Source of the DNA: Sulfitobacter sp. D7 | Lineage (GTDB): Bacteria; Pseudomonadota; Alphaproteobacteria; Rhodobacterales; Rhodobacteraceae | Direction: 5' to 3' | Length of the DNA: 64,000 nucleotides | Assembly: GCF_003611275.1 (NCBI RefSeq) | Contig: NZ_CP020694.1 | Span: 3,194,001 to 3,258,000, forward strand | Part shown: one piece after another, positions 23,669 to 32,672 of the stretch | How the letters are laid out: every line of letters starts with the position of its first letter | Numbering within the stretch: position 1 is the first letter of the stretch | Translations under genes and position numbers: made by a program | Notes under the pieces: model-generated | Database searches by the model: none | The model's input: only the letters and a program-made list of their open reading frames with translations | What the model was told of the DNA's origin: nothing

Positions 23669-25132
23669 ATGGCCCTGCCCGTCGAAACCTTTTTCCTGCG
23701 CCCCGATGCGCAAGGCACCCTGCAACAGCAGATCCAACAGATGATCGCCCAAGGCATCCTCTCGGGTCGGTTCCAGCGGGGTGAGAAACTGCCCTCCACC
23801 CGCAAGCTCGCGGCGCATCTTGGGGTCAGCCGGATCACGGTCACCATCGCTTATACTGAACTTTTGGCCAACGACTACCTCACCTCGCGCGGGCGGTCGG
23901 GGTATTTCGTTTCCGAAAACGCCCCCGCGCCCCCAGCCTTTGCCCCCAAAGCCGAAGCCGATGATGCCATCGATTGGACTCGCGCCATCGGTCAACGGTT
24001 CAGCGCCAATGGGCTGGCCGCCAAACCGCAGGACTGGGCCAGCTACCGCTACCCTTTCATCTACGGCCAAGCCGACCCGACGCTGTTCGACCACGCCAAC
24101 TGGCGGCTCTGCGCGCTGCAAGCCTTGGGCCAACGCGACTTCACCTCGATGACGACCGATTACTACGACCAAGACGACCCGCAACTGATCGAATTCATCG
24201 CCCGCCACATCCTGCCCCGGCGCGGCGTCTCGGCGCGGCCCGAGCAAATCCTCATTACGCTTGGCGCGCAGAACGCGCTTTGGCTGACCGCCCAAGTACT
24301 GCTGACCCAACGCCGCCGCGCCGTTTTGGAAGACCCATGTTATCCGGCGCTCAGCGGTATCCTGAGCCAGTCCCGCTGCCACATCACCCCGGTGCGCGTG
24401 GATCAAGACGGCCTCCCGCCTGAGGCGATCCCCCCCAACACGGATGTGATTTTCACCACGCCCAGCCACCAATGCCCGACCAATGCGACCATGCCGATGG
24501 ACCGCCGCCGTGCGCTCTTGGCCCGCGCCCGCGCGCTTGAGGCGCTGATCGTCGAGGATGACTATGAGTTTGAGATGTCCTTCCTCAAACCCGCCTCGCC
24601 CGCGCTCAAGTCGCTCGATGATGAGGGGCGGGTGATCTATGTCGGCAGCTTCTCCAAGTCGCTCTTTCCGGGGCTGCGGCTGGGGTATCTGGTGGGGTCT
24701 GAGCCATTCATCCGTGAGGCCCGCGCGCTGCGCGCCTCGGTCCTGCGCCACCCGCCGGGGCATATTCAGCGCACTGCCGCTTATTTCCTGTCTCTGGGCC
24801 ATTACGACGCCCAGATCCGTCGCATGGGGCTGGCCTTGCATGAGCGTCGCCGCGTCATGGAAGAGGCGCTTGAGACGCACGGCCTGCGCGTCTCCGGCCG
24901 GGGCGCTTACGGCGGATCGTCCTTCTGGATGCGCGCGCCCGAAAGCGTCGATACCGCGCAACTGGCCGAAAACCTGCGCGCGCGGGACGTTCTGGTTGAA
25001 CCCGGCCACGCCTTTTTCGCGGGCGAAGAGAGGGCCACGAATTACTACCGGCTGGCCTATTCCTCCATCCCCGCGGCACGGATCGGCGAAGGGGTTGGCC
25101 TGATCGCCGAAGAGATCGACCGCCTGCGCTGA
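23669..25132 (+). CDS. tauR: MocR/GntR-type regulator of taurine utilisation
   Basis: The protein has 487 residues. The N-terminal winged HTH of the GntR family (about 15-80) contains IQQMIAQGILSGRFQRGEKLPS and TRKLAAHLGVSRITV. It is joined to a fold-type I aminotransferase-like sensor domain (about 110-480) with the PLP-lysine region YVGSFSKSLFPGLRLGYLVG. This is the MocR architecture of R. capsulatus TauR, which activates tpa in response to taurine. It is directly upstream of xsc in the same direction, with CTGGC direct-repeat pairs on both flanks and at tpa. It could in principle respond to another amine, but context strongly favours taurine. Confidence 0.9.
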   Translation: MALPVETFFLRPDAQGTLQQQIQQMIAQGILSGRFQRGEKLPSTRKLAAHLGVSRITVTIAYTELLANDYLTSRGRSGYFVSENAPAPPAFAPKAEADDAIDWTRAIGQRFSANGLAAKPQDWASYRYPFIYGQADPTLFDHANWRLCALQALGQRDFTSMTTDYYDQDDPQLIEFIARHILPRRGVSARPEQILITLGAQNALWLTAQVLLTQRRRAVLEDPCYPALSGILSQSRCHITPVRVDQDGLPPEAIPPNTDVIFTTPSHQCPTNATMPMDRRRALLARARALEALIVEDDYEFEMSFLKPASPALKSLDDEGRVIYVGSFSKSLFPGLRLGYLVGSEPFIREARALRASVLRHPPGHIQRTAAYFLSLGHYDAQIRRMGLALHERRRVMEEALETHGLRVSGRGAYGGSSFWMRAPESVDTAQLAENLRARDVLVEPGHAFFAGEERATNYYRLAYSSIPAARIGEGVGLIAEEIDRLR

Positions 25133-25133
25133 T

Positions 25134-25166
25134 CTGGCCCTAGGGCTAGGCCAGTTCTGGCCCTAA
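25134..25166 (+). promoter_or_regulatory. Predicted TauR operator of the xsc operon
   Basis: CTGGCCCTAG (25134-25143) and CTGGCCCTAA (25157-25166) are direct repeats with starts 23 bp apart, as at tpa. Between them CTAGGCCAG forms an imperfect inverted repeat with the first. The pair starts 2 bp after the tauR stop and about 95 bp before xsc. This gives the xsc-ackA-soeABC unit its own activator site, separate from tauR. Confidence 0.7.
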
Positions 25167-25228
25167 CCCCCGCCCGCGGCTACCCGTAATTTGCCCCAAG
25201 CTTTGCCCCACGCCCAAAGGATCGCCCC

Positions 25229-27004
25229 ATGAAAATGACCACCGAAGAAGCCTTCGTCAAAACCCTTCAGATGCATGGGATCGACACGGCCTTTGGCATT
25301 ATCGGCTCGGCCATGATGCCGATCTCCGATCTGTTCCCCGCCGCCGGGATCACCTTTTACGACGGCGCGCATGAGTGTAACTCTGGCATGATGGCCGATG
25401 GGTTCACCCGCGCGTCGGGGCGGATGTCGATGATGGTGGCGCAAAACGGGCCGGGGATCACCAACTTCGTGACGCCGGTGAAAACCGCCTATTGGAACCA
25501 CACGCCGCTGCTGCTGGTGACCCCGCAGGCGGCGAACAAGACCATCGGTCAGGGCGGTTTTCAGGAGGTCGAGCAGATGGCGCTCTTCCGCGACATGGTC
25601 GCCTATCAAGAAGAAGTGCGCGACCCGACCCGCATCGCCGAGACACTGAACCGCGTGATCCTGCAAGCCAAACGCCACTCCGCCCCTGCGCAGATCAACA
25701 TCCCCCGCGATTTCTGGACCCAAGTGATCGACATCGAACTGCCCGCCATCGTCGAGTTCGAGCGCCCCTCCGGCGGAGAGACCGCCATCGCCGAGGCGGC
25801 AGAACTGCTTTCAAACGCGAAATTCCCGGTGATCCTGAATGGCGCGGGTGTGGTCATCGGCGGCGCGATCGACGACGCGCGCAAACTGGCCGAACGGCTC
25901 GATGCGCCTGTCTGTTGCGGCTACCAGCACAATGACGCCTTCCCCGGCTCGCACCCGCTGTCGGTCGGGCCGCTGGGCTACAACGGCTCGAAAGCGGCGA
26001 TGGAACTGATCGCCAAGGCCGATGTGGTACTGGCGCTTGGCACGCGGCTTAACCCCTTTTCAACCCTGCCGGGCTACGGCATCGACTATTGGCCCAAAGA
26101 CGCCAAAATCATTCAGGTCGATATCAACCCCGACCGCATCGGCCTGACTAAGAAGGTCAGCGTCGGCATCGTCGGCGACGCGGGCAAGGTGGCTCGCACG
26201 ATCCTTAATGGGCTGAGCGACAGCGCGGGCGACGCGAGCCGCGAGGAACGGCGCAACCTGATCGCCCAGACCAAATCGGCATGGGCGCAAGAACTCACCT
26301 CAATGGATCACGAGGACGACGATCCTGGCACCACATGGAACGAGCGCGCCCGCGACCGCGAGCCGGAAAAGATGTCCCCCCGCATGGCATGGCGCGCAAT
26401 CCAGAAAACGCTGCCGAAAGAGGCGATCATCAGCTCCGACATCGGCAACAACTGCGCCATCGGCAACGCTTATCCGACATTTGAGGCAGGCCGCAAATAC
26501 CTCGCCCCCGGCCTTTTCGGCCCCTGCGGCTATGGTTTCCCGGCGATCTGCGGGGCCAAGATTGCCTGCCCGGATGTGCCTGTGGTGGGCTTTGCCGGGG
26601 ATGGCGCTTTTGGTATTTCGATGAACGAGATGGTCAGCGTCAGCCGCGACGACTGGCCCGCCGTGACCATGGTGATCTTTCGCAACTACCAGTGGGGCGC
26701 GGAGAAACGGAACACGACGCTGTGGTTCGACGACAATTTCGTCGGTACCGAACTGGCGCAGGACGTGAGCTATGCCGCGGTGGCCAAGGCTTGTGGCGTC
26801 GAGGGCGTACAAGTGTCGTCGATGGATGAGCTGACCGACGCGCTGGACCGCGCGGTCAAGGCGCAGATGGACGAGGGCAAGACGACCTTCATCGAGGTGT
26901 TGCTGAACCAAGAGCTGGGCGAGCCCTTCCGCCGCGACGCGATGAAGAAACCCGTTTCCGTCGCCGGGATCAGCCGGGATGACATGCGCCCGCAACAGGT
27001 CTGA
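25229..27004 (+). CDS. xsc: Sulfoacetaldehyde acetyltransferase
   Basis: The 591-residue ThDP enzyme converts sulfoacetaldehyde and phosphate to acetyl phosphate and sulfite, the desulfonation step. It has the three-domain acetolactate-synthase-like layout: Pyr domain with catalytic Glu49 in YDGAHECNSGMMADG, a middle domain (about 185-330), and a PP domain with FAGDGAFGISMNEMVS to VIFRNYQWGAEKRN binding Mg-ThDP. The N-terminus MKMTTEEAFVKTLQMHGID is typical of Xsc. AAGGA lies 7 nt before the ATG. ackA follows after 3 bp, so they are one operon. Confidence 0.97.
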   Translation: MKMTTEEAFVKTLQMHGIDTAFGIIGSAMMPISDLFPAAGITFYDGAHECNSGMMADGFTRASGRMSMMVAQNGPGITNFVTPVKTAYWNHTPLLLVTPQAANKTIGQGGFQEVEQMALFRDMVAYQEEVRDPTRIAETLNRVILQAKRHSAPAQINIPRDFWTQVIDIELPAIVEFERPSGGETAIAEAAELLSNAKFPVILNGAGVVIGGAIDDARKLAERLDAPVCCGYQHNDAFPGSHPLSVGPLGYNGSKAAMELIAKADVVLALGTRLNPFSTLPGYGIDYWPKDAKIIQVDINPDRIGLTKKVSVGIVGDAGKVARTILNGLSDSAGDASREERRNLIAQTKSAWAQELTSMDHEDDDPGTTWNERARDREPEKMSPRMAWRAIQKTLPKEAIISSDIGNNCAIGNAYPTFEAGRKYLAPGLFGPCGYGFPAICGAKIACPDVPVVGFAGDGAFGISMNEMVSVSRDDWPAVTMVIFRNYQWGAEKRNTTLWFDDNFVGTELAQDVSYAAVAKACGVEGVQVSSMDELTDALDRAVKAQMDEGKTTFIEVLLNQELGEPFRRDAMKKPVSVAGISRDDMRPQQV

Positions 27005-27007
27005 GGC

Positions 27008-28108
27008 GTGACCCAAGCGCTGGTGCTTGTCGTCAACGCGGGATCGTCGTCTATCAAGGCGGCGGTCTTTGACGGCGGGTTGACCGAGGTTTTGCGGATC
27101 GAGGCGCAGGGCATCGGCCAGACCGGCGCGCTTCGGGTCAACTCTGCACCAGCGCAGCCGCGCGCCTTGCCGGATCACCAGACGGCCTTCCGCGCGCTGC
27201 TAGAGGCGCTGCGCGGGGAAGGTATCGATACTGGTGATCTCACCGCCGCCGCGCACCGTATCGTGCATGGCGGGCCGGATTTGGCCGAGACCTGTGTGAT
27301 CAGCCCGAAAGTGCGGGCCGCCATCGCCGCCGCCGCGCCGCTTGCGCCGTTGCACAATCCGCACCACCTCGGGGCCATCGACGCGCTGGCCAGCCTCATG
27401 CCCGACCTGCCGCAGGTCGCCGCCTTTGATACCGGCTTTCACCGGACCAACCCCGATGTCGCCCGCCGCTATGCCCTGCCCGAACGGGCCGAAACGGCTG
27501 CCCTGCGCCGCTATGGGTTTCACGGCATCAGCTATGAAAGCCTCGTCGCGAACTTTCGCGAGACCACTGGCACAGGCCTCCCCCGCCGTTTGCTGGCGCT
27601 GCATCTGGGCAATGGCGCGTCGCTCTGCGCCATCCACGAGGGGCAATCGGTCGCCACCACCATGGGGTTTTCGCCCCTCAGCGGGCTGACCATGGGCACC
27701 CGCGCGGGCGAGATTGACGCGGGTGCGGTGGTGCATCTGGTGCGCGACATGGGGTTGGAAGAAGCGCAGACACTGCTGCATCACGAAAGCGGATTGCTGG
27801 GGCTTTCGGGCCTCACTGCCGACATGCGGCAATTGGCGGAAACAGACAGCGACGCCGCCCGCTTCGCCCGTGACCATTTTTGCTACTGGATCACCCGGCA
27901 AGCAGGGTCGATGATCGCTGCCATGGGCGGGATCGACGGCATCGCTTTCACCGGGGGCATCGGCGAAAACGATTCCGGGGTGAGGGAAAAGGTTCTTGCA
28001 AACCTTCGCTGGGCGGGAAATATTCCCTCTTGGGTCATCCCCGCCGCCGAAGAGAAACATATCGCGCGCCAAACGCGCGCCCTGCTGAAAGACCCCGCCC
28101 TCTCATGA
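27008..28108 (+). CDS. ackA: Acetate kinase
   Basis: The 366-residue ASKHA-fold kinase makes ATP and acetate from acetyl phosphate and ADP. It has VLVVNAGSSSIKAAVF at the N-terminus, RIVHGGPDLAE, LAPLHNPHHLGAI, FDTGFH, RRYGFHGISYE and FTGGIGEN. It is about 30 residues shorter than common AckA proteins but keeps all of these. Start is GTG after a GAGGC site. It lies 3 bp after xsc and overlaps soeA by ATGA. In most described xsc loci phosphate acetyltransferase takes this place, so here acetyl phosphate is apparently turned to acetate plus ATP and the acetate must be activated elsewhere or excreted. Confidence 0.95.
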   Translation: MTQALVLVVNAGSSSIKAAVFDGGLTEVLRIEAQGIGQTGALRVNSAPAQPRALPDHQTAFRALLEALRGEGIDTGDLTAAAHRIVHGGPDLAETCVISPKVRAAIAAAAPLAPLHNPHHLGAIDALASLMPDLPQVAAFDTGFHRTNPDVARRYALPERAETAALRRYGFHGISYESLVANFRETTGTGLPRRLLALHLGNGASLCAIHEGQSVATTMGFSPLSGLTMGTRAGEIDAGAVVHLVRDMGLEEAQTLLHHESGLLGLSGLTADMRQLAETDSDAARFARDHFCYWITRQAGSMIAAMGGIDGIAFTGGIGENDSGVREKVLANLRWAGNIPSWVIPAAEEKHIARQTRALLKDPALS

Positions 28109-30921
28109 CGCACTCCCAGCCGCCGCTTGATCTGTCGCCCAAGGTCTCGGACGAGGTTCGCAAGACCACCTGCTACATGTGCGCCTGTCGCTGCGGCATC
28201 AACGTGCATATGAAGAAGGGCAAGGTCGCCTATATCGAGGGCAACCGCGACCATCCGGTGAACCAAGGTGTGCTCTGCGCCAAAGGCTCTGCCGGGATCA
28301 TGCAGCACAACTCTCCCGCGCGCCTGCGCAACCCGATGAAACGGGTCGGCCCGCGCGGTTCCGGCGAGTTTGAGAGCATCAGTTGGAACGAGGCGCTGCA
28401 GATTGCCACCGACTGGCTGGAGCCGCTGCGCCGCGAAGCGCCGGAGAAACTGGCGTTCTTCACCGGGCGCGACCAGTCGCAGAGCTTTACCTCCCTTTGG
28501 GCGCAGTCCTTTGGCACGCCGAACTACGCGGCCCATGGCGGTTTCTGCTCGGTCAATATGGCCACGGCGGGCATCTATACGATGGGCGGCGCGTTCTGGG
28601 AGTTTGGCCAGCCAGATTGGGACCACACCAAGCTGTTCATGCTGTTTGGTGTGGCCGAGGACCATGACAGCAACCCGATCAAGATGGGTCTGGGCAAGCT
28701 GAAGAAACGCGGCGCGCGGGTCATCGGGGTGAACCCGATCCGCACCGGATATAACGCCATTGCCGACGATTGGGTCGGCATCACGCCCGGCACCGATGGG
28801 CTGTTCATCCTGTCGCTGATCCACTGCCTGATGAAGGCCGGGCGCATCGATCTCGACTACCTCGCGCGCTACACCGACGCGCCGGTGCTGCTGAACAGCG
28901 ATCCGAAATCGCCGGAGTATGGCCTGCAACTGCGAGACGAGGACGGTAAGGCGCTGGTGGTCGACCGCAAGACCGGCAAGCTGACCCCCTTCGATCAGCC
29001 CGGTGTGCGCCCCGACCTTGCCGCCACCTACCGCACGGCGGGCATTACGCACCGCCCGGTCTTTCACCAGATGGCCGAGCAATACCTTGGTGAAGAATAT
29101 ACCCCCGAAGCCGTAGCCGAGCGCTGTGGCATCCCCGCCCCGCGCATCCGCGCCATCGCCGCCGAACTGGCCCGCGTCGCCTTTGACGAAGCCTTCGAGC
29201 TTGACCACGCATGGACCGACTTCCGGGGCGAGCATCACAAGACGATGACGGGCCGCCCGGTCTCCTTCCACGCCATGCGCGGCATCTCGGCCCATGCCAA
29301 TGGGTTTCAAACCTGCCGGGCGCTGCATGTGCTGCAGATCATCCTTGGCACCGTCGAAGTGCCGGGCGGTTTCCGCTTTAAACCGCCCTACCCCAAGCCT
29401 GCCACCGCGCATCCCAAACCGCATTGCAAAGCCACCCCCGATGCGCCGCTCGACGGGCCGCATCTGGGTTTCGTTCAAGGCCCCGACGATCTGGCGCTAC
29501 GCGCTGATGGCAGCCCCGCGCGGATCGACAAGGCGTTCACATGGGAAAACCCGATGTCGGCCCATGGGCTGATGCATATGGTGATCTCTAACGCCCACGC
29601 GGGCGATCCCTATAAGATCGACACGCTGTTTCTCTATATGGCTAATATGTCGTGGAACTCTTCGATGAACCCCGGCGGGGTGATGGAGATGCTGACCGAC
29701 ACTGATGATAACGGTGACTATGTGATCCCGCGCATCATCTACTCCGATGCCTATTCTTCGGAAATGGTCGCCTATGCCGATCTGATCCTGCCCGACACGA
29801 CGTACCTTGAACGGCACGACTGTATCTCACTGCTCGACCGCCCGATCAGCGAGGCCGACGCCGCCGCCGATGCGATCCGTTGGCCCGTAGTAGAGCCCAA
29901 CCGCGATGTGCGCGGCTTTCAGTCGGCGCTTTGTGATCTGGGGACAAAACTTGGCCTGCCGGGGTTCGTGAACGAGGATGGCACCCAGAAATACAAAGAC
30001 TATGCCGACTACATCACCAGCCACGAACGCCGTCCGGGCATTGGCCCGCTGGCCGGGTTCCGCGGTGAGGATGGCAAAGACGCGGGGCGCGGGGCGCCGA
30101 ACGCCGAGCAGATCGACCGCTATATCGAAAACGGCGGTTTCTTCGTCAATCACATCCCCGAGGGGGCGAGTTACTACAAGCCGTGGAACGCCGCCTATCA
30201 AGATTGGGCCGTCGGCATGGGCATCTATGACGCGCCGCAGCCCTATCTGTTTTCGCTCTATGTCGAGCCGCTGCGCCGCTTTCAGCTTGCCGCCGAAGGC
30301 CACGGCGACCGCCAGCCCCCTGACCATCTGCGCGACCGGATTAAGCAGACCATGTCGCCCCTGCCAATCTGGTATGAAAGCGACCCTGAAGGCACGCAGG
30401 GCTATGATGTCCACGCCCTCACCCAACGGCCCATGGCGATGTACCATTCATGGGGCAGTCAGAACGCTTGGCTGCGCCAGTTGCACGGGCACAATCCGCT
30501 CTACCTGCCCACGGCGATCATGCGTGCCAAGGGGCTGCAAGACGGCGATTGGGCGCACGTGACCTCCCCGCACGGAGGGATCACGGTGCCGGTGATGGAG
30601 ATGGCGGCCCTGAACCCCAAAACGGTCTGGACATGGAACGCCATCGGCAAACGCAAAGGCGCATGGGCGCTGGACCGCGACGCGCCCGAGGCGACCAAGG
30701 GCTTCTTGCTAAACCACCTGATTCACGAATTGCTGCCACCCAAAGGCGACGGTTTGCGGTGGTCGAACTCCGACCCGATCACCGGACAGGCCGCGTGGTT
30801 CGACCTTAAAGTGCATATCGAAAAGACCGACGCCCCTGCCGAGGCGCAGCCGGAAATTCCGCCGCAACGCTCCCCAGTCCCGCCCGCGCCGCGCGACATC
30901 GCGTGGAAGGTGGGCAAATGA
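28105..30921 (+). CDS. soeA: Cytoplasmic sulfite dehydrogenase, molybdopterin subunit
   Basis: This is a 938-residue DMSO-reductase-family molybdoenzyme. An N-terminal [4Fe-4S] site is formed by C23, C26, C30 and C58 (TTCYMCACRCGI, then VLCAKGSAG). Molybdopterin-guanine-dinucleotide binding domains and a C-terminal molydopterin-binding domain (about 770-900) follow. There is no Tat signal, so it acts in the cytoplasm on the membrane anchor SoeC. With SoeB and SoeC it oxidises sulfite to sulfate, passing electrons to quinone. The start is the ATG overlapping the ackA stop; the frame is open upstream inside ackA but without a site. Placement after xsc supports sulfite as substrate over other DmsA-type substrates. 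Confidence 0.93.
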   Translation: MTHSQPPLDLSPKVSDEVRKTTCYMCACRCGINVHMKKGKVAYIEGNRDHPVNQGVLCAKGSAGIMQHNSPARLRNPMKRVGPRGSGEFESISWNEALQIATDWLEPLRREAPEKLAFFTGRDQSQSFTSLWAQSFGTPNYAAHGGFCSVNMATAGIYTMGGAFWEFGQPDWDHTKLFMLFGVAEDHDSNPIKMGLGKLKKRGARVIGVNPIRTGYNAIADDWVGITPGTDGLFILSLIHCLMKAGRIDLDYLARYTDAPVLLNSDPKSPEYGLQLRDEDGKALVVDRKTGKLTPFDQPGVRPDLAATYRTAGITHRPVFHQMAEQYLGEEYTPEAVAERCGIPAPRIRAIAAELARVAFDEAFELDHAWTDFRGEHHKTMTGRPVSFHAMRGISAHANGFQTCRALHVLQIILGTVEVPGGFRFKPPYPKPATAHPKPHCKATPDAPLDGPHLGFVQGPDDLALRADGSPARIDKAFTWENPMSAHGLMHMVISNAHAGDPYKIDTLFLYMANMSWNSSMNPGGVMEMLTDTDDNGDYVIPRIIYSDAYSSEMVAYADLILPDTTYLERHDCISLLDRPISEADAAADAIRWPVVEPNRDVRGFQSALCDLGTKLGLPGFVNEDGTQKYKDYADYITSHERRPGIGPLAGFRGEDGKDAGRGAPNAEQIDRYIENGGFFVNHIPEGASYYKPWNAAYQDWAVGMGIYDAPQPYLFSLYVEPLRRFQLAAEGHGDRQPPDHLRDRIKQTMSPLPIWYESDPEGTQGYDVHALTQRPMAMYHSWGSQNAWLRQLHGHNPLYLPTAIMRAKGLQDGDWAHVTSPHGGITVPVMEMAALNPKTVWTWNAIGKRKGAWALDRDAPEATKGFLLNHLIHELLPPKGDGLRWSNSDPITGQAAWFDLKVHIEKTDAPAEAQPEIPPQRSPVPPAPRDIAWKVGK

Positions 30922-30970
30922 CCGCCTCCCTCCGCGCCGCACCGCTCAAGACCCCTCAGGACCGCCAGCC

Positions 30971-31735
30971 ATGACCACGCTCCCACAACAGACCGACCGC
31001 AAACTCGGCCTTGTGATCGACCTTGATACCTGTGTCGGTTGTCATGCCTGCGTGATCTCCTGCAAAGGCTGGAACACCGAGAACTACGGCGCGCCACTGT
31101 CAGACCAAGACGCCTATGGCGCGGACCCGTCGGGCACCTTTCTCAACCGCGTGCACAGCTATGAGGTTCAGCCCGAAGCGGGTGCCGCGCAACTCGTGCA
31201 TTTTCCGAAATCCTGCCTGCACTGCGATGACGCGCCCTGCGTCACCGTTTGCCCCACGGGGGCGAGCTACAAGCGCGTCGAGGACGGCATCGTGCTGGTC
31301 AACGAGAGCGACTGTATCGGCTGTGGCCTCTGCGCATGGGCCTGTCCCTACGGCGCGCGCGAGATGGATCAGGCCGCGGGCGTGATGAAGAAATGCACCC
31401 TCTGCGTCGACCGTATCTATAACGAGAACTTGCCCGAAGAAGACCGCCAGCCCGCCTGCGTGCGCACCTGCCCCGCTGGCGCGCGGCACTTTGGTGATCT
31501 GGGCGACCCCGAAAGTGCTGTGAGCCAACTGGTGGCCGAGCGTGGCGGTGTGGACCTGATGCCCGAGCAGGGCACCAAGCCGGTCAATAAATACCTGCCG
31601 CCCCGCCCGCGCGATCAGTTGCAAGCCCCAGAGGACAGCGGCGATATCGACGTGTTGGCCCCCTTCCTCGCCCCGATCGACAGCGGCCCAAAAGGTTTCC
31701 TCGGCTGGCTTGATCGCACTTTGGAGAAGCTCTGA
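30971..31735 (+). CDS. soeB: Sulfite dehydrogenase iron-sulfur subunit
   Basis: This is a 254-residue ferredoxin-like electron-transfer subunit of the DmsB/NrfC type. Four cysteine clusters are visible: DTCVGCHACVISCKGWN (about 18-34), SCLHCDDAPCVTVCPTG (about 78-94), DCIGCGLCAWACPYGAR (about 110-126) and KCTLC with CVRTCPAGARHFGD. They suggest four [4Fe-4S] clusters wiring SoeA to SoeC. It has no signal peptide, matching a cytoplasmic complex. The 49-bp gap after soeA has no hairpin; the stop overlaps the soeC start (TGATG). Confidence 0.93.
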   Translation: MTTLPQQTDRKLGLVIDLDTCVGCHACVISCKGWNTENYGAPLSDQDAYGADPSGTFLNRVHSYEVQPEAGAAQLVHFPKSCLHCDDAPCVTVCPTGASYKRVEDGIVLVNESDCIGCGLCAWACPYGAREMDQAAGVMKKCTLCVDRIYNENLPEEDRQPACVRTCPAGARHFGDLGDPESAVSQLVAERGGVDLMPEQGTKPVNKYLPPRPRDQLQAPEDSGDIDVLAPFLAPIDSGPKGFLGWLDRTLEKL

Positions 31736-32610
31736 TGCATCCGGCACCCTCTGTTATTCTGTTTAGCAGCCTGTCGGGCATGGGGTTTGGCCTGCTGGCG
31801 TGGCTTGGCATCGGCCTGCCCACTGTGACCGGCTGGGTAGCCTTCGTCTTTTTCGCGCTGGCCTATCTGCTGGCGGTGGGCGGGTTGATCGCTTCGACCT
31901 TCCACCTTGGCCATCCCGAACGCGCGCTCAAGGCTTTCACCCAGTGGCGCAGCAGTTGGCTTAGCCGTGAGGCTTGGGCCTCGGTAACGGCCCTGCTCAC
32001 CATGGCGGTTTATGGCGCGGGGCTGGTGTTCTATGACACGCGGCTTTGGCCGCTGGGGTTGCTTGGCGCGGCGCTGTCGCTGCTGACGGTGCTGACCACG
32101 GCGATGATCTATACCCAGATGAAAACCGTGCCGCGCTGGCACAGCGTGATGACGCCGCTGAACTTCTTGTCGCTCAGCATTGCAGGAGGCGCGTTGCTGG
32201 CCGGGCAAGTGACCGCGGCGATGCTGCTTCTTGCGCTGGCGGGCGTGGTGCAGATCGCCACATGGTGGCGCGGGGATCAGGCGCTGGCGGCCTCGGGCAC
32301 CGATATCGCGACAGCGACGCGGCTCGGCAATATCGGCAGCGTCCGCGCCTTTGAGCCGCCGCATACTGGCAGCAACTACCTGCTGCGAGAGTTCGTTTAT
32401 CAGATTGGGCGCAAACACGCGCTGAAGCTGCGGGTGATCGCGATCACGCTGATGGTGCTGCTGCCATTGCTGCTTTTGCTCTCGCCCGTGTTCCACCACC
32501 TTGCCGCTGCCCTCGCGGTGCTCAGCCACGCGGCGGGGGTGCTGACCTCCCGCTGGCTGTTCTTTGCGCAGGCGGAACATGTGGTCGGCATCTACTACGG
32601 CAAACGCTGA
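31735..32610 (+). CDS. soeC: Sulfite dehydrogenase membrane anchor (DmsC-like)
   Basis: This 291-residue inner-membrane protein with about eight helices belongs to the DmsC family of quinone-reactive anchors. Diagnostic is ASTFHLGHPERALKAFTQWRSSWLSREAW (about 55-85), as in DmsC and SoeC. It receives electrons from SoeB and reduces quinone. It is last in xsc-ackA-soeABC and is followed by a strong terminator. Confidence 0.92.
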   Translation: MHPAPSVILFSSLSGMGFGLLAWLGIGLPTVTGWVAFVFFALAYLLAVGGLIASTFHLGHPERALKAFTQWRSSWLSREAWASVTALLTMAVYGAGLVFYDTRLWPLGLLGAALSLLTVLTTAMIYTQMKTVPRWHSVMTPLNFLSLSIAGGALLAGQVTAAMLLLALAGVVQIATWWRGDQALAASGTDIATATRLGNIGSVRAFEPPHTGSNYLLREFVYQIGRKHALKLRVIAITLMVLLPLLLLLSPVFHHLAAALAVLSHAAGVLTSRWLFFAQAEHVVGIYYGKR

Positions 32611-32612
32611 AC

Positions 32613-32645
32613 GCAAAAGAGGGGGTGTCTCCACCCCCTCTTGCA
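32613..32645. terminator. Strong terminator between soeC and dapA (convergent)
   Basis: AAGAGGGGGTG and CACCCCCTCTT pair perfectly over 11 bp around TCTC, and GC/GC outside extend the stem. A's lie before and T's after, so it can act in both directions for the convergent soeC and dapA units. Confidence 0.88.
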
Positions 32646-32672
32646 TTCAAATTCACAGCTTAAAAAGCAGTC

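Noticed and set aside
23561..25009. 482-codon minus-strand open frame
   Set aside because: It is antisense to tauR, whose HTH and aminotransferase motifs are unambiguous.
27880..28104. Upstream extension of soeA into ackA
   Set aside because: The extension would overlap 75 codons of ackA and has no homology; the ATGA start at 28105 fits the known SoeA N-terminus.
27883..29478. 531-codon minus-strand open frame
   Set aside because: It is antisense to ackA and soeA, with no recognisable domain and shadow-like composition.
28105..32610. DMSO reductase (DmsABC) as identity of the molybdoenzyme operon
   Set aside because: SoeA has no Tat signal, unlike periplasmic DmsA, and the operon starts with xsc, which makes sulfite; sulfite dehydrogenase fits better.
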